Positions 11,536 to 25,400 of a stretch of DNA of 64,000 nt are shown piece by piece (the stretch's first letter is position 1; each line of letters starts with the position of its first letter). A model generated the notes under the pieces. It did not search any database. It saw only the letters and a list, made by a program, of their open reading frames with translations, and was not told the origin of the DNA. The stretch comes from Dipylidium caninum (taxonomy: Eukaryota; Platyhelminthes; Cestoda; Cyclophyllidea; Dipylidiidae), in NCBI GenBank assembly GCA_017562135.1, contig QEYB01000098.1, forward strand, positions 15,001 to 79,000, read 5' to 3'. The position numbers were made by a program, and so were the translations under genes.

Positions 11536-14113
11536 CTACGGCTTAACAATCTTAATGCACCACTTAAATCTAAGGTGTTCCTGTTCGTCGTCGTCGGTAA
11601 ATACACTGGTGACGCTGTACTTTCCACGGTACAAGGCGCCCGTTTCCACCTCTTCATCCTCTGAACGCCACACATAAGGCGTCGCCCGCGGAGCATAGCT
11701 CCCCAACATCACTTTGTCAACATCTGAAGTAATATCAAAAATTGTGAATAAAGTGCTGTATTGACAATTGCGGACGGGTTTCATAAACGAGAAAGAATCG
11801 ACAGTTGTTTATACGAACAAACCGTGGAGCATTCGCAAATATTGCGTGTCAAAGCCGCTAAGTATTGCTTATAATTGATCTAGGTCAACGACGACCGTGA
11901 CAAGAAAGTTGTAACGCCACAACTACTTGCGAGTGATGTCAATTTCAATGATAGTTTTTAACACATTGGGTATCAGAGTCGCCGAGGGAGACAGACACCA
12001 AGATCCTAATTATTTATTGCTTTACCATGACTCCGATGCTTGATCGAAGAATAATCAAGTGATACTTCACCTGAATATGTGACAAAATGCAAACACGTTT
12101 AACCGCATTTCAACAGTGATTAAGAAAAGCGACCAAATGTGTAACTAAGTACAGTACAATGACGACGGAATGTCGTAATTAGAAGAAAGATCCTAAAAAT
12201 ATCGTTAAACTCCCAAGACGTTGCACAGACATTGTATGAAAGACAATTGCAATGTGAATTGAATTTCGCAAAATCATGAATAGTTCAACATCCCGTGCCG
12301 AAAAATATTTTTGAGCCCAGTTTTTCATGGAGGTGAGAATTAAGGTGGTTGATAAGAATAATGACTTTAATGCTACACAAATTTATAGAAAAATTCGGTT
12401 GAGGCAAAATAGCGTGAAAATAGCAAAATAAAATTAGGAGACTATCACAACTTCAGAATGTAAAAATGAAGCTCGTTAAATAGTTACCGCAAGGTCAAGA
12501 CGAAAGAAACGTTAATTAAGAGATCCACGTATAGGTAATTGACACAGGGTAATGATTTTTATCAAAGAAAAACGAATTTATAGCGAAACTCGGTGAAGGA
12601 CTTGCATTGTTACAAGCAGATCGCAAATAAAATTTTAAACATGTAGTAGAAATGTACTCAGCAAATCATTTCAAAAACGTAGGACCATGTTCTTCATCGA
12701 AGAAGGCAATCGAATTGAAATGAATAATAATACATAGTCCCGGTAAACTCGCAACTAGCTGCCGGCTTATCAAAAATTTGACAAATCAACAAGAGATGCA
12801 TGTAAATGTATCCCCAAGCAAATATGAGATTGTATTAAGGATTGGTCACGCATATATTGGCACGACGGAAACCCATTTCAGTTGTTGCAACTTGTTGTGC
12901 GATCAAATAATACGGGTTACCTGACCTATGAGGGCGATTTGTATGGACATTAGTGAGGAATGACGAACGTCATAATGAACTTTCATGCCTATATTTAATT
13001 CCACGTTGGTCCGTGTGAAAGGCAAAAGGCCTGAGGTTTTCCTTCGTTAAGATTCAAACAAGAACTTCTGCTATAGGCAAAAGCTGTGATTAAACGGTTA
13101 AAATAATGTCATAGTGTGGCGTTGAACATTATTTTCATTGAGAAGTCCGTATTCATATAATGAAGCACTCGACATTTCAGCGTTATATTAAAGTAGAGGA
13201 TTGACATTACGTTACTCATCTTAAATAAAGTAGCCGTTGGCGACCACAACAACACTAAAATACACACCTTCAAATTAACTCAAGTTCTTGAGAAAAACCT
13301 TATTACTTACTAACAGTACTAGGCTATATCAATACATTATCACGCACTTCAGCTGGTAAGTTGCTATCTCACAAATCCTATGTATGATGAAGGACAAACA
13401 TGCTAGAACAGACTCTACCTGATTTAGCGTCCAAGGTATTCCAGCCACTAAACATTGACGGGAATTTAGAACTATGAATGCAAAAATACTAAAGATAAAA
13501 TTGGGCCATAGTTCTGGAAAACTTTCGGAAACTTCTGTGTATATAACGTAGACTTACTTCTTAGAACGTTCTTAATGGTTTTCTGTGCATAGCGCAGACC
13601 AGAAATAATATCATGCTGGACGTAGAACGTTAGTTGAACATGATACCGCGAACCTTCAACAATTTCAATGGGTTTGTCTTTGAGATTTCCTGGATCTTAA
13701 AAATGCAAGCCGTATATCAACAATAACTAAACGTCCGTTTTGCGAGCGAATAGTTTAAGGGCGCAAGTGAGGACAGAAAAATAAGAATAGAGGTGCAGCA
13801 AGCTTCGTAAAGGTAAATATCGAGCTTACTTTTTAAATCGATTTCATGAGTAGGACCTCCATTGATACAGATCTCCAATTTAACAAGTATGAACTTCCTC
13901 GGATCGTTGGGAACTAGAAGGTATGAATGGCAACAGGAACAACATACAAGGATTCACAGGTTTAGAACTGCCAAGAAGACTTTCCTTATACCGTTGAAGG
14001 CTTTCATCTTCCGCATCCAACTTGACTATTTCATCTATCGTTATTTTTTGTGGGGCTTTGTAGCCGTCATCGTTATTCAATAACTCAGCTTCGTCACCTT
14101 CATGTTCAGCCAT
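11536..14113 (-). CDS. ARHGDIA: Rho GDP-dissociation inhibitor (RhoGDI)
   Basis: RhoGDI extracts prenylated Rho, Rac and Cdc42 from membranes and holds them inactive in the cytosol. Four exons: 14113-13948, 13913-13830, 13695-13558, 11723-11536; 576 bp, 191 residues (vertebrate forms about 204). The amino-terminal arm (exon 1) has YKAPQKITIDEIVKLDAEDE then YKESLLGSS, the helix-loop-helix that contacts switch regions. Exon 2 reads NDPRKFILVKLEICINGGPT; exon 3 has EGSRYHVQLTFYVQHDIISG (family: xYRIKIxFxVxxxIVSGxKY); exon 4 has VMLGSYAPR, RGKYSVTSVFTDDD and the carboxy-terminal WCIKIVKP strand. The immunoglobulin-like geranylgeranyl-binding domain is complete. All junctions are in phase. The first intron is only 34 bp. 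The ATG at 14113 gives the typical MAExE start. The gene is divergent from the PP2A subunit gene 1.8 kb away. Confidence 0.93.
13914..13947 (-). other. 34-bp intron in RhoGDI
   Basis: Donor GTATGTTG and acceptor ACCTTCTAG delimit a 34-bp intron between the first two RhoGDI coding exons. Removing it restores the family alignment and phase 1, while read-through gives a frame that leaves the family. Confidence 0.85.
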
Positions 14114-15936
14114 CTTTAGCGAAGAAAATCGAGCTGACTATACCACAGTACCGGCTCTTTCGGCCTTGACGATTTAGTGTTACGACAAATCAAAAGTAGG
14201 TAGTACAAAACGCCTATTGGAGATATAACACTAATTCAATTTCATCAACACGTTAAGGGCGAAAAATGAATTATAGCTAATGCCAAAACTAGGCAAGATT
14301 AGTGTTATCGTAATTTATGTAACATAAAGCTTACCGAATCCAAGAAACCAAGACAAGAGGTGAATATTTATTTGCGGCATTAGGGAAAGCTATGCATTTT
14401 ATTGAGCTACGAATGAACACGCCTTATGCATCAAGCCCGCAAATAAAGAGCACAGCGTGACAACTCAATGAACATAAATGAAATAATTTTCAATCAAGCT
14501 TCGGCTTAAATATCTTTGGTTTTGGTATAAAGCGGCCGGCATCTGCCATCAGCAAGCAAGCGATGTTACAATTCAAGAGCCACTTTTAATAACTAATGGA
14601 CATTTTTGTGTCAGCAGTGTAAGTTATGGAAAAAGGTGTCGAAGCTCAAAAATAGGAAGATAAGAACCTATTCTAGCCTTAGCATTCGAATTTATATTAA
14701 GGGAAGTGTATAATTATGCGTTTTATGGCAGTCAGCACCATTATTTCGGTAATATGTCTGATTGAAGCAATGTTAGACAAATTGGATGCGCAATGGTTTG
14801 AGTGGGAATTTCCACCTGGCGACCTGATTCAAGGGCACATGGAGTCCTACATTGAATGGTAAATTCACCGAAAAATTGAAGGAAGCAGAAGAACGCCATA
14901 CGATCCATTGATTTTCACCATGATTTCAAATACTCCTCATCGACGTTTAGTCACAGGGAACGTTTGAAAAACTGTCAAAATCATCCTACTGTCTAAGGAA
15001 GGGACGTGTTGCAATATAAGCTGATAGCGTCTTAATTACCATCGTAATGTTGCAATGCAGATCAACAATGCACGTATTCAGCGTAGAACTATAGCAAACC
15101 CATGTCTAACAACATTCCTATATTGCATTAACTTCAGTTCTTGAAATAACGTGAATCTTCAAATGGTAAGAATATAGGTTCTGAGGCGACAAAAGTGACG
15201 CCATGTGGCCTTACCGCACAAATGATATGAAACATTAGTTGCGAATTATAAATTTACTACAGTATAAGAGGATCCGTGTGGAGTTACAGAACTGGAATTC
15301 CTACAGGAGATATAATGTGGATCTTAAGGTTGGTAGAAAATCATCTGGATCAACGCTTTCTCTAATCACGTTGCATTTCAATACGACTTCTGTTAACGAG
15401 TCTATTGACTAAAAGGATATTTCACAAAGTGCGTTTTGTTGTGCTAATTCTTATGAAACGTTGTCTAGAAATATCATGTTATTTTCGACAATTATTACCC
15501 CATTACGATTAAAACGCTGTCCTTGACTTATCCTCCTTTGCTATGAACCACAGTTGCATGAAATTATTCAATTAAACATAATTTTGGTTTGCATGATAAT
15601 TTCAAAATATTCCATCAATCACCTCACTTTCTCAATCAATTTTATTCCTCGCCTTCCATTGGTTCACATCAATTTCCTACAATCGTTTTGCGCCATTTTG
15701 TGTGGCGATTTATGTAAATCCGCCTCCCGAGCTCCAAGTAATAGATTTGGTAACGAAATGTTTGTCTTAGTATATTTTGATACCTGTGTCTTACATGATA
15801 AATGTTCTTATCCGGCTTTTTTTCGCGTTCGATCATGACGCAAATTTTGTAACCTTTTTGTTGGTCATTCTGATGGCTGTGTGTAGAAGTTGGCACCATG
15901 TTATTTTCTTATTTATGCACTTTCTTGAGTCAGGAA
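14114..15936. promoter_or_regulatory. Divergent promoter interval between RhoGDI and PP2A subunit A
   Basis: This 1.8-kb interval separates two head-to-head genes and should contain both promoters and 5' UTRs. Composition changes to T-rich on the plus strand at about 15.48 kb, suggesting that the PP2A transcript or a 5' intron begins around there. The start codon at 15937 lies three bases after a TCAG acceptor-like site, so a 5'-UTR intron or a trans-splice acceptor is possible. No TATA box or other motif is asserted. Confidence 0.4.
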
Positions 15937-18900
15937 ATGAACTCCTCTTTTGGGAATGCTTCGGTCAGTGGTTCGGACAGTCAAACTCAACTACAGCAGC
16001 AACCGTCTGTATCTACGGAAGGAGGAGGATGTGGAGTTAGTGGCAGTGCGCATGAGGAAGACGAATTTTATCCCCTTGCAGTTCTTATTGAGGAGTTGCG
16101 CAACGAGGACGTACGTTTTCGTTTGAACAGCATTCAAAGACTTTCAACTATTGCGGTGGCACTTGGCCCCGAGAAAACGCGTACTCAACTTATTCCCTTC
16201 CTCACTGACACTATCTACGATGTGGAGGATGTGATGGTTGCTATTGCTGAGGAATTAGGTCGGTTTGTGCCATACGTTGGCGGCATTGCCTATGCACCAT
16301 GTCTCATAAACCCGTTGGAAAGCCTTTCTCTCGTAAGCAGTTTAAAGCATATATCTGTTGATTTACTTAGTCCTTTCTTCACTTATGATAGATCTTCCTA
16401 TTTTTTCTCGATTTCACAATTCTCACTACAAGGCACTGTATACTAGGGTGTTTTTCTTCACTTTCCCTACGTTGATTTTAATACTCATCATTTTGCCTCC
16501 ATGTAGGTCTTTATTTTCATGCACGTGTTATTTCAGCGTTAGGGTTGTTACTCACATCTTTTCCAATACTGTGCTGTTGTTTGATTCTACTCCTATCGAC
16601 AAGTATTTACAAATGCAAGTAAATATTTCCCTTGACCTTTTATACTATGGTCATAATCGATAGCAGAGATGTACTATTAATATTTATATTCCATAAAATA
16701 TTTTAGTAACTTAGGTTTTTTAATTCGTCGAGAATCCTCTCCCTGACACACTGCTTTCATTTTTAGTATACTCGCATTTCTTGTGGCTGACATGAGCCTT
16801 TTCACTAGTTTAGCTGTTTCTTGCTTTACCATTCCGCATTGTGTCTCTTAAATGAATTTTTTAGCCATGAGCATGTGTCATTAACATTCATTAATCCCTC
16901 TTTTCAAGAGAATAACTGGAATTTGTCATCAACAGTTGAAAAATTTGTTTTTATTTTGGGGGCTGGTACTCGTGGTGACAGGTGGAGGATGCCAATGTGC
17001 GAGAGAAAGCCGTACAGTCGCTGCGTCTCTTGGCACGTGAGCACATAGATAAGGACCTGCAGGAGCAGATCTTCCCTTTGGTGCGCCGACTCGCAACTGG
17101 TGACTGGTTCAGCAGCCGTGCCTCTGCTTGTGGACTCTTTGCAATAGTATACGGACGTCTGGACGTCTCAGCTCGGCAGGACATACTCTCGTTTGCACAG
17201 ACCCTCACAAAGTCCGTCCCCACTTCATAATTTTTTCCTTTACTTTGTGTCATTAAGGGTTTTCTATTTTCCATTTTTCCAGTGATGAAACACCCATGGT
17301 TCGACGTGCTCTAGCTGCGGTCTTAGGTGAGTTGGCGTTGGCTATGGTTGGTATTGCACCAGTCTCTGACGCCGCGGCCGCCCCCTCGCTTGTCGGAAGT
17401 GCCTGTGGCGGTACTGGTGGCGTAGGTGGTACAAACTCGGATCAGGAGGCCACCGACGACTGTTCACTCGACCGTCTACCTGCTAGTCAACAGGATACCG
17501 AACCAACATCTGCGGCTATCCCCCCGGCAGTTGCCAATTTAGATCCAGACTCGTTTTCTTTTGCTCCAATTGAAGAGACGCCGGAGGTGGAAGAAGCACG
17601 TAACCAGATTGTGACTTCTCTCGTGCCCCTCTTCAACAGTCTTGCCTTCAAAGACGATCAAGAATCAGTTCGCCTCATCGCCCTCGAAGCTGCCGTCCCA
17701 CTGGCCCGAGCACTTGGTCCCAACCTTGCGGAGCAGCACATTGTTCAAGGTCTACAGAGGGTCCTCGATTTCAAATCCTGGCGCTCTCGATGTCTTCTAG
17801 CAAAGAAACTTGCCCTTCTTCAAACCTGTCTCGGCCCTCGAGTAACAAAAAACTGTCTTATTGTGCGCTCCATAACACCTGGTGGTGATTGTGATTAGCT
17901 GAGTTTAATGTTTACTTATCTTCCGGATTTTTGCAGGACCTCTTTCTTACCCTCCTCGCGGATGATATAGCGGAAGTGCGCTGTGCCGCAGCGTCTCAGA
18001 TCACCAATTTCACCAACGGTCTTTTGAATGGTGAGCCGGTATCCATGGCCGTTAGCGCTTTAGGTACCGACCAGATCGACAGCGTGACGACTTCAGCCAC
18101 GACAGCAATGGAGGGAATTATTGAGGGTGTACCCAAAGCGAGTGACGAAGGGGAAACGGAGGATCCCTCAACACCGAAAGCGCTGGGGGACGCGGAAAGT
18201 TTTATCGTGAGGCGGCTCTTACCGGCAATGGCAGATCTCAACACAGACTCAAACGTACATGTGAAGGTGAAGCTAGGTCAGGCAGTGCTTGGTTTGGCGC
18301 CGCTATTGGGGCGCGATCTTACTGTGACACACCTCCTGCCGATCATTCTTGCTCAGCTGAAGGACGAGTCGCCGGATGTACGCCTGGGCGTGATCACGAG
18401 TCTTGACTTAGTGAACAATGTAGTCGGTGTAGAAGAGGTTTCGGCTAGCCTACTCCCAGCCATTGTTGAGCTTGCCAAGGTTCCAGTGTGGCGCGTGCGT
18501 TTAGCGGTGATAAATCAAATCCCCCTCTTGGCGGATCAGCTGGGAGAGAAGTTCTTTGAGACGCGTTTGATGCAGCATTTTTTCTCCTGGCTTGCAGACG
18601 CAGCTTATGCAGTAAGAGAGGCTGCTGTGCTTAATCTCACCCGTTTAACCCAGAAATTTGGTACGGCGTGGGCCCGTACCTTTTTTCTTTCTCAGGTGAA
18701 TGTCAATTTCTTTTTGATTGACTCAAGCCTTGAATTTTGCAACTGATTGTTTTCGTCTTTTGTAGATCGCTGATTTATCTCAGAGTAAGAATTACCTGCA
18801 ACGAATGATCAGTTTACAGTGTATTATCAACCTTAGTCCGGTGATCGATGCGGACACTTGCTCACAATTCCTTCTTCCTACGGCTCTTAGCATGGATCAC

Positions 18901-19401
18901 GATCGTGTGCCCAATGTCCGCTTCAAGGTCAGTCGTTAGTCTTTCTTCTGAAAAGCAGGCTTTCGAAATATCTATTGGCTTTCCAGTTACTTCCTACTAA
19001 ATAAATAGGTAGCGCAAGCCCTCGCTAAGGTGGGAATGGTTGTGGGCGCAGAAATGGTGATGCCATGCCTTCAACGCCTTCTTGTGGATCCCGATACAGA
19101 CGTGCGTTTTTATGCAGCGGAAGCGGTGGATTTGCTTAAACAGGGTCACACTGACAAGCAGGAGGTTTCGGGGTTCATGAAAATGGACATTGAACCCGGA
19201 GTCGCGGCAGTGATGTCGCTAAAACCCTCAAAACTCTTCACTTGGTACAGACTTAACTCCTGCCCTCCATTCTTACTCGTAGACTTGATCTTGTTGATTC
19301 CTGTGTATTTCTTTGCTTGTTCACGCACTTATTTGATCTGTGACGCGTTAGGGGGAGTTGTAGATCGTATTTTGGACATAAACATTAGGCTAAACTGTTG
19401 A
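15937..19401 (+). CDS. PPP2R1A: PP2A 65-kDa scaffold subunit A
   Basis: Scaffold of protein phosphatase 2A: stacked HEAT repeats that hold the catalytic C and regulatory B subunits. Six exons, all in phase: 15937-16332, 16982-17211, 17283-17862, 17937-18695, 18766-18927, 19009-19401. Family motifs: [119 protein letters not shown]. The predicted 839 residues exceed the usual about 590. A 36-residue Ser/Gln-rich leader precedes the first repeat. Roughly 80 residues rich in Gly, Ala, Ser and Asp interrupt the repeats in exon 3, and further insertion lies in exon 4. The last about 70 residues after DLLKQG are unlike the family and could reflect an unrecognised final intron. An upstream in-frame ATG at 15898 lies before the acceptor-like TCAG, so 15937 is preferred. 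Confidence 0.92.
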
Positions 19402-20419
19402 AATCATTTTAGAAATGCGTGTAGTTGTGTTTAAGTTGTTGAAGCTGGGTGGTAATGATTTGTTATTCTGGGTAAATGATAGTCTACGGTAGGTCGAGTG
19501 GACCAGGGGAGCGGCCGTGTTTCTGCGGTGAGTGCTGATGGTTGTCTGGAGTTATCTTTGTCGCGAATTTTTTGGGCGTAGTGGTGTCCAATTGTGTTAG
19601 TCACCGGGGTCAGAGGCGCTGTTAAGTCGATGGGTCTAGACACTGGGCGAGTGAGGGTTGGATGGTGGGGTCCATGCATGGGATCAATGATGTTGCTATA
19701 GCAAAGGCTATTTCAGATACCAGTCAATGGATTGTGGTAGTTCAGTGGTGGTGAAGATCGCCTGTCGAAAGAATTTGCTTTTGATTTGGTAGGGCTCTCT
19801 GATGCGGAGTTAATAAACGGGCTCCAATTACAGATTAGAGCATAGATGTAAGACGTCGCACTCCCATCATGTCTGTGTGCTCTATAATTCTGGGACTTGT
19901 TTCGTTTGAAATGTGTTAGAGCGGCTATCAAAGCAAAGAGCGAGCTTCATAAGTCTAGAAACAACTTTCTGTAGTAAAAGTTGCAAAAATTAATGCATCG
20001 TCACCAAGGTTATAAGAAAATTTACACTAAATAAAACAATTAGTTAACAGATCTTGGTTCTTATGTTGCCACTCACCATTCAAATTCATTTGCTTAAAGT
20101 GTTCAACGTCGATTACTTTCTAGCCCAAATCATCACTTTAGCCATCGACGGTAATGGTTCGTAACGTGTGCCGATATTTAGCAGGATTTTCTACGAGTAA
20201 TCACATTCCTCATACACCCATTAACGCATCTCTTACATACCATTATGCTTTTCTGTGGGCCTTCATTACTATGGGTGAAACATGCCCCATCATTTAACTA
20301 CCCATGAAGATAATTTCCTCGGTAAAAACAATTGATGGATTTATTCAAAGAAGTCAAGCCAGCTTATTTTAATAATATTTAAGTTACTCTTCTTCCAAAA
20401 GATTTTCTTGATTGTCTAG
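19402..20419. other. Spacer between PP2A subunit A and ASCC3
   Basis: About 1 kb between tandem plus-strand genes. It must contain the PP2A polyadenylation region, the ASCC3 promoter and most likely a short 5' exon with the ASCC3 start codon, which I could not identify. A GTGG/TGGT-rich stretch spans about 19.44-19.76 kb. Minus-strand open frames here match nothing. Confidence 0.4.
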
Positions 20420-22450
20420 CATAATTTTACGACGGATTTACGCGGCTTTCTCCTTGAACACGGTCTTTCTGTCTCGTCAGAAAAACAGCCCTCTATCTCT
20501 ACCGCACAAACCCCTTCTAGTGGCATCGATCTCCGGACGGAAATTCTTGCCTTAGCTGCTTTTGATCAAAAAGCTGTTCACAGTCGGCGGTCCGACCTTA
20601 ACATAGCCCTAAGGAATTTTTTTTCTTCGTGCGAAAAAATCACCCCTTCCAAAGAAGCAAAGACGCCTGTCGCTTTCTTTGGAGGGCTGGGACTGTTCAT
20701 TTTTCGCTCGATGGAAGAAAAGCCTTCACTCAAAGCCTTTAGAGTTCTTCCAGATGTGCAGCAACGCCTTTCGGAAATTTGTTCACTGGTTACTGGAATC
20801 GATTCATTTGACAACTTGGGGAACCTTTTACATGATCTTCGGCAAGTTATATATCTTCTTGGTACCAACCCTCATGTGAAAAATGCAGCTCTGTTGGCAC
20901 TGATCCGCCGAGCTTGGTACGAAGTTAGCGGCTCGACCGCTGAAGACACTGACTGGCATCTAGAAACCTCAAGAAAAAGTGATTTCGGTGAAGTTGAGGG
21001 AGCCGCGCTTATTGACCTTTTCTCAGTAACTTCCACAACATCTCGCAACGACCATGCTGTTCATCTTGATGCTATTGAGTATGATGTCCGATTTTATTTT
21101 TTACCGTTTTCCTAAGGCTTGCCATGAGAAGAAACGTTGAAAGATCAATTCGACAAAACAACGCAGTCAGGTCGACGGAAGGGGGAGTCATAAACCCGGA
21201 TGAATGGGCACGGTTAAGAAGTCTCCTTGATCCTGTTTGTAGAAATCTTAAGATGGACATGAAACAGGTTATTGATATGCTATTCGGGGTTTTACAGTCA
21301 AGCCGTTCCGATGAAGTACTTCAGAGTGAAGTTAGGCCTTTCATTATTCGGTCTTTTTTTCAGTTCATTCCTCTAACATCCGAATCTTTTGTTGCAGTTA
21401 ATCGACTTTATGGGTTTTGATCATTTCGACACGGTGTCAATCCTCATCCGTGAACGCACTGAGTGGCTTCTGTGGTATAAAAAGTTTACCGCCTATCCAG
21501 ATTCTTTTGTAAGAAACAAGGAAACTCCTCTTGATTGTGGAAAAAAGGTTCATTTCTTTACTCTGATTGACGTTCTGAGTTTATGTTAACCATTTGATTC
21601 AGGTTTTCTTATTAGATCATAATGCATATTTGAGGGTTGCGAGTATTTTGAGTGTTTTAATCTTTTATTCCTATTGAAAGTGAGCCGGGTTTCTTGTCTC
21701 TTCGATCTAGGCGATTTTTTTGGTACAAAAACGTATAACTTAATGTGGTGTGGCATCAAATTTGTGTTTATTTAAGTGAACAAAGTGGGGTTTATGTAAC
21801 CAAAACAGCTAGGGAAAAGTGGTTTTATTTAAATTCGCTGGTGGGTATTTACGACGTTTCTAAACTTGGAAAATTATTCTCTTGTTGGACAGAGAAATAA
21901 ATTCTCGTCTATAGCATGGTTTCATGTTTATAAAAATCATCGATACCTTAGTTCAAAATGTTTGAAATTTAGCATGGTATCCGGCTTTCTTTCCGTTAGA
22001 TCTTAATGATCTTCATATTTAATGCAAAACTGTACGTTATTAGAAGTTGGATTATCGAGAACGTCGGTAATTGCTCATATATCAGTTAAAAGAGACTCAT
22101 CAGTTTAGGTTTTGAGGAATCACACAATTTCGTTAAACAAAAGTGAATTTTACCTTTCACTCTATCTTGACTTTTATGTGGTCTAGGCGCCTATGCGCCA
22201 CAATGGTAATTCGGTTGCGGACAAATCTCGAGTGGTCCAACAACTGTTGACGCAACCTGAGGTATTGGAGAATGCTCGCCAAGCTGAACTTCTAGTTGCG
22301 AGGGCGCACGCCATGGATGTCGCCTCTGAGGCTTACTATCGTTCTCTTGATGTCTCAGTTGATCAACAATCTCGCGTCGAGTCTTTCCCTTTCGTTTTTG
22401 ACGCCTTGGCGGATTTAGTTATCGAGGGATCAGTTACAGAACGTTCCAAG
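20420..22450 (+). other. ASCC3: ASCC3 exon block 1: amino-terminal region
   Basis: Exons 20420-21078, 21117-21330, 21398-21547 and 22187-22450. The first contains [20 protein letters not shown], aligning with ESGAAFLFMTF of human ASCC3. The junction 21330/21398 gives [15 protein letters not shown], aligning with LFELLGPEGLELI. The last has [18 protein letters not shown], matching the conserved segment before the helicase core. The intron 21079-21116 is only 38 bp. The first exon opens after a CTAG acceptor with no in-frame ATG, so an earlier exon is required. Confidence 0.8.
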
Positions 22451-25400
22451 GTATTGAAATCACCTCTTGTAGAACCTCTAAGTTTTCAAATACCATTGAT
22501 TTATTTGGCTAGAAATTGTCGTTTTTAAAACAGACAAGTTCCACAAATTACCATCCCTTTGAACAGAATTTATGCGTCGAATGGAGAGCTTGAAATAAAT
22601 GAAATCGTGAGAACACTTTATTTTCATCTCAGCTTACGAATGTTTGTAGCTCCATATTACATCCCCGATTCGATATTTCTACGCCATTTGTTTAGAAAGC
22701 TTTGTTTTATGTCTGTTGAATAATTCTGATATCGTCGTTCTGGAACACTGAAACTAGTAATTTCTTAAGATTAGGTATTCCCTCTCTTTACACACTTTTT
22801 TGTCTCTGACTTCAGGGCAAATAATTTCGCGATATGCTTAAAATCATCACTTTCATAAGTTGATCACTTCTACTGCGAGTGTCGCATTTTCTGTCAAAAA
22901 AATATGGTTTTTACTTCCATCTGAAATGAATATGTTTAAACTGAACGTTGAAAGTTTGTCCGGCTGTTTCGCATTTTACATTCTCTTGTGCGTAGCACTG
23001 CTTTTTAGCTTCATATTTAACTTGAACTCAGCTCATCGTTTTAATATCCCTCCAAAACATTCTATTTATATTATCTTGGGAGCGAATTAGGTTACTATAA
23101 AAATGATATATGGGCTATGGTGTTTAATTACCGTGATTGTTGAGAGCCAATTACCCGACGGTATTACTGAATCGGGTTAACTTTATAAGTGTAAAATTAC
23201 CTGAACGAAAGTTGCCACCACTATTTTTTTATTTCTCTATCATGCTTATTTTCAGATGGTTTTGCCTGTGGATGCGAAACACTGTAATACAAACCAATGG
23301 GAAGTGTATGATATTCCTCCACCACTACAACTGGAAGGGATTGAGCAATCGGGGGTGAACCTGGTACAGAAACGACTTCAAAATGGAGGTGCTCTGATCG
23401 AAATCGCTTCTCTCGATCGTATCGCCCAGTTGGCATTTAAGGGAATACGACAGCTTAATCTGGTGCAATCGGTGGTCTTTGAAATGGCCTATAACTCTAC
23501 TGAAAACCTCCTCATCTCAGCTCCTACTGGTGCAGGGAAAACGAACACGGCTTTGCTCGCCATCCTCCACCTTATCCGGCAGCATATCAATCCTATGACT
23601 GGCGTGTTGGAAACTGATAATTTCAAAGTGGGTTTTTCTATTCAGTTCGACACCTGTGCTGTATCCCATTATCTTTTGAATAAGTTGAAGTAAATTATTG
23701 ACAGCTTTTTTTCTACTGAGAATGAAAAAATGCTAGATTTATAAAACCGTCTCAATGTCAGATTTTTGGAGGTGTTCAGTGGAATCTTTTTTTGTTCTAA
23801 CATTCTCAATCCCGAACTGTTTTTGGAACTTTCGTGTTGTCTTTATGCTTTTTACTATCGTTATTTCTGCAGATCGTATATATGGCTCCTATGAAAGCTC
23901 TCGCAGCAGAAATGACAGAGAATTTTGGCAAAAGGCTGGCACCTTTGGGTGTACGTGTGAAGGAGTGCACTGGCGACATGCAACTTTCCGCTCAGGAAAT
24001 CTTAGAAACTCAAGTAAATTTTTTTTGTCTTTGCATTAATCTTACTACACTAAATCATAGTACTCTACTTAGCCCCTAAAACGTACGCCATATTTTATTG
24101 AATTTTCATGGCGTTATATGGAAATTATTCGTTTTGGTAGGCCAGCATAATTCGGCTTTGGGTTTTGCGATAAAAACACGTTGTGAATTGATTTGATGAT
24201 TCTCTTTCAATATCTTCGACTGTTTCTGGATTTTTCAGTGTTCAGATTAATTCCATTTTTGTTCTGTATGGGAACCCCGATTTTTTTATGAGTTTTTTCT
24301 GTGTATCAAAATTGCAATTAGTTGACGGTGTAGACTCATCATCAATCAATGAACCCGTGCCAAGTTGGAGATCCCCACGCTTCACGTTAACTACTTAGTG
24401 AACCTATGAAGATCGTTTAATAAACTGTGAATCAACAATATTTGTCGTGTACATAAAGATGCCGATTTTGGCTTGATAAGCATCCTGTTATAGAGGAGTG
24501 TGGTATGTTTTTTTCGTTTTAAATTTACCTTACAAAAAGTTCTGTAAATAACCGCATTTGATGCGAAATGGGAAGGAATATACATTTCTAAAACCTGATT
24601 TTGATCTTCTTACCACTTATCTTTTTACTTTTCAGTCACTCTAACCCTAATAACGTGTCTTTTTTGGTATTTTTGATTGGGTAAAATGATGCATTTTGTT
24701 TTCAAACAGAAAAATATGTCATTTGTTAAATACCAATTTGTTGTTTTTGGAAGACAACTTTTGCCTTCCTAGAACATCCACTCGCTTCTAAATGTGGGTA
24801 GGTTTTATTACTGTCACGTTTAAGACTCTGAAGACAGTTCCTTGGTTCACTTCCACGATAACGCAACATATTGTCTGCACCGACACGACTTCCGTATTGA
24901 GCATTAATATGAAAATGCTTTTCTAAATCATACAGACGGTTAGACGAAGCTCTCATTATTTCTAAAATACTTCTTTATTTCCATATTCCTATATCTATCC
25001 TAATCTATGAACAAGTATTGTTCGGAAATTGACTCGGAATTGGACATTTATTCGAGACAGACAGCTTAATTTTGCACTTGTTCCACATTTCTATGGATAG
25101 TGCATGTTTACAATTCTTATACGTAGGTCTGTTTCTTACATAATTTTATTTGAAGCCCGCCGTCCGCTTCTGAGTGTTCCTGAAACGTATCCTCGAGAAA
25201 TTTGAAGTTGGAATATAGCAAACCTTTTCCGGAGGGCATCGGTCCATTTTTTTACCACGTTCATGCTATCAATCTTACGTTTTATGTAGCAAGTTACTAA
25301 AAGGTATCATCACTGCACACTTTTTTGACTAACCACAAAGGCGCCTTTGCCCTGTGTCTTGGCAATTGTTACTGATAATGGGCCTTGTTTACATATGATT

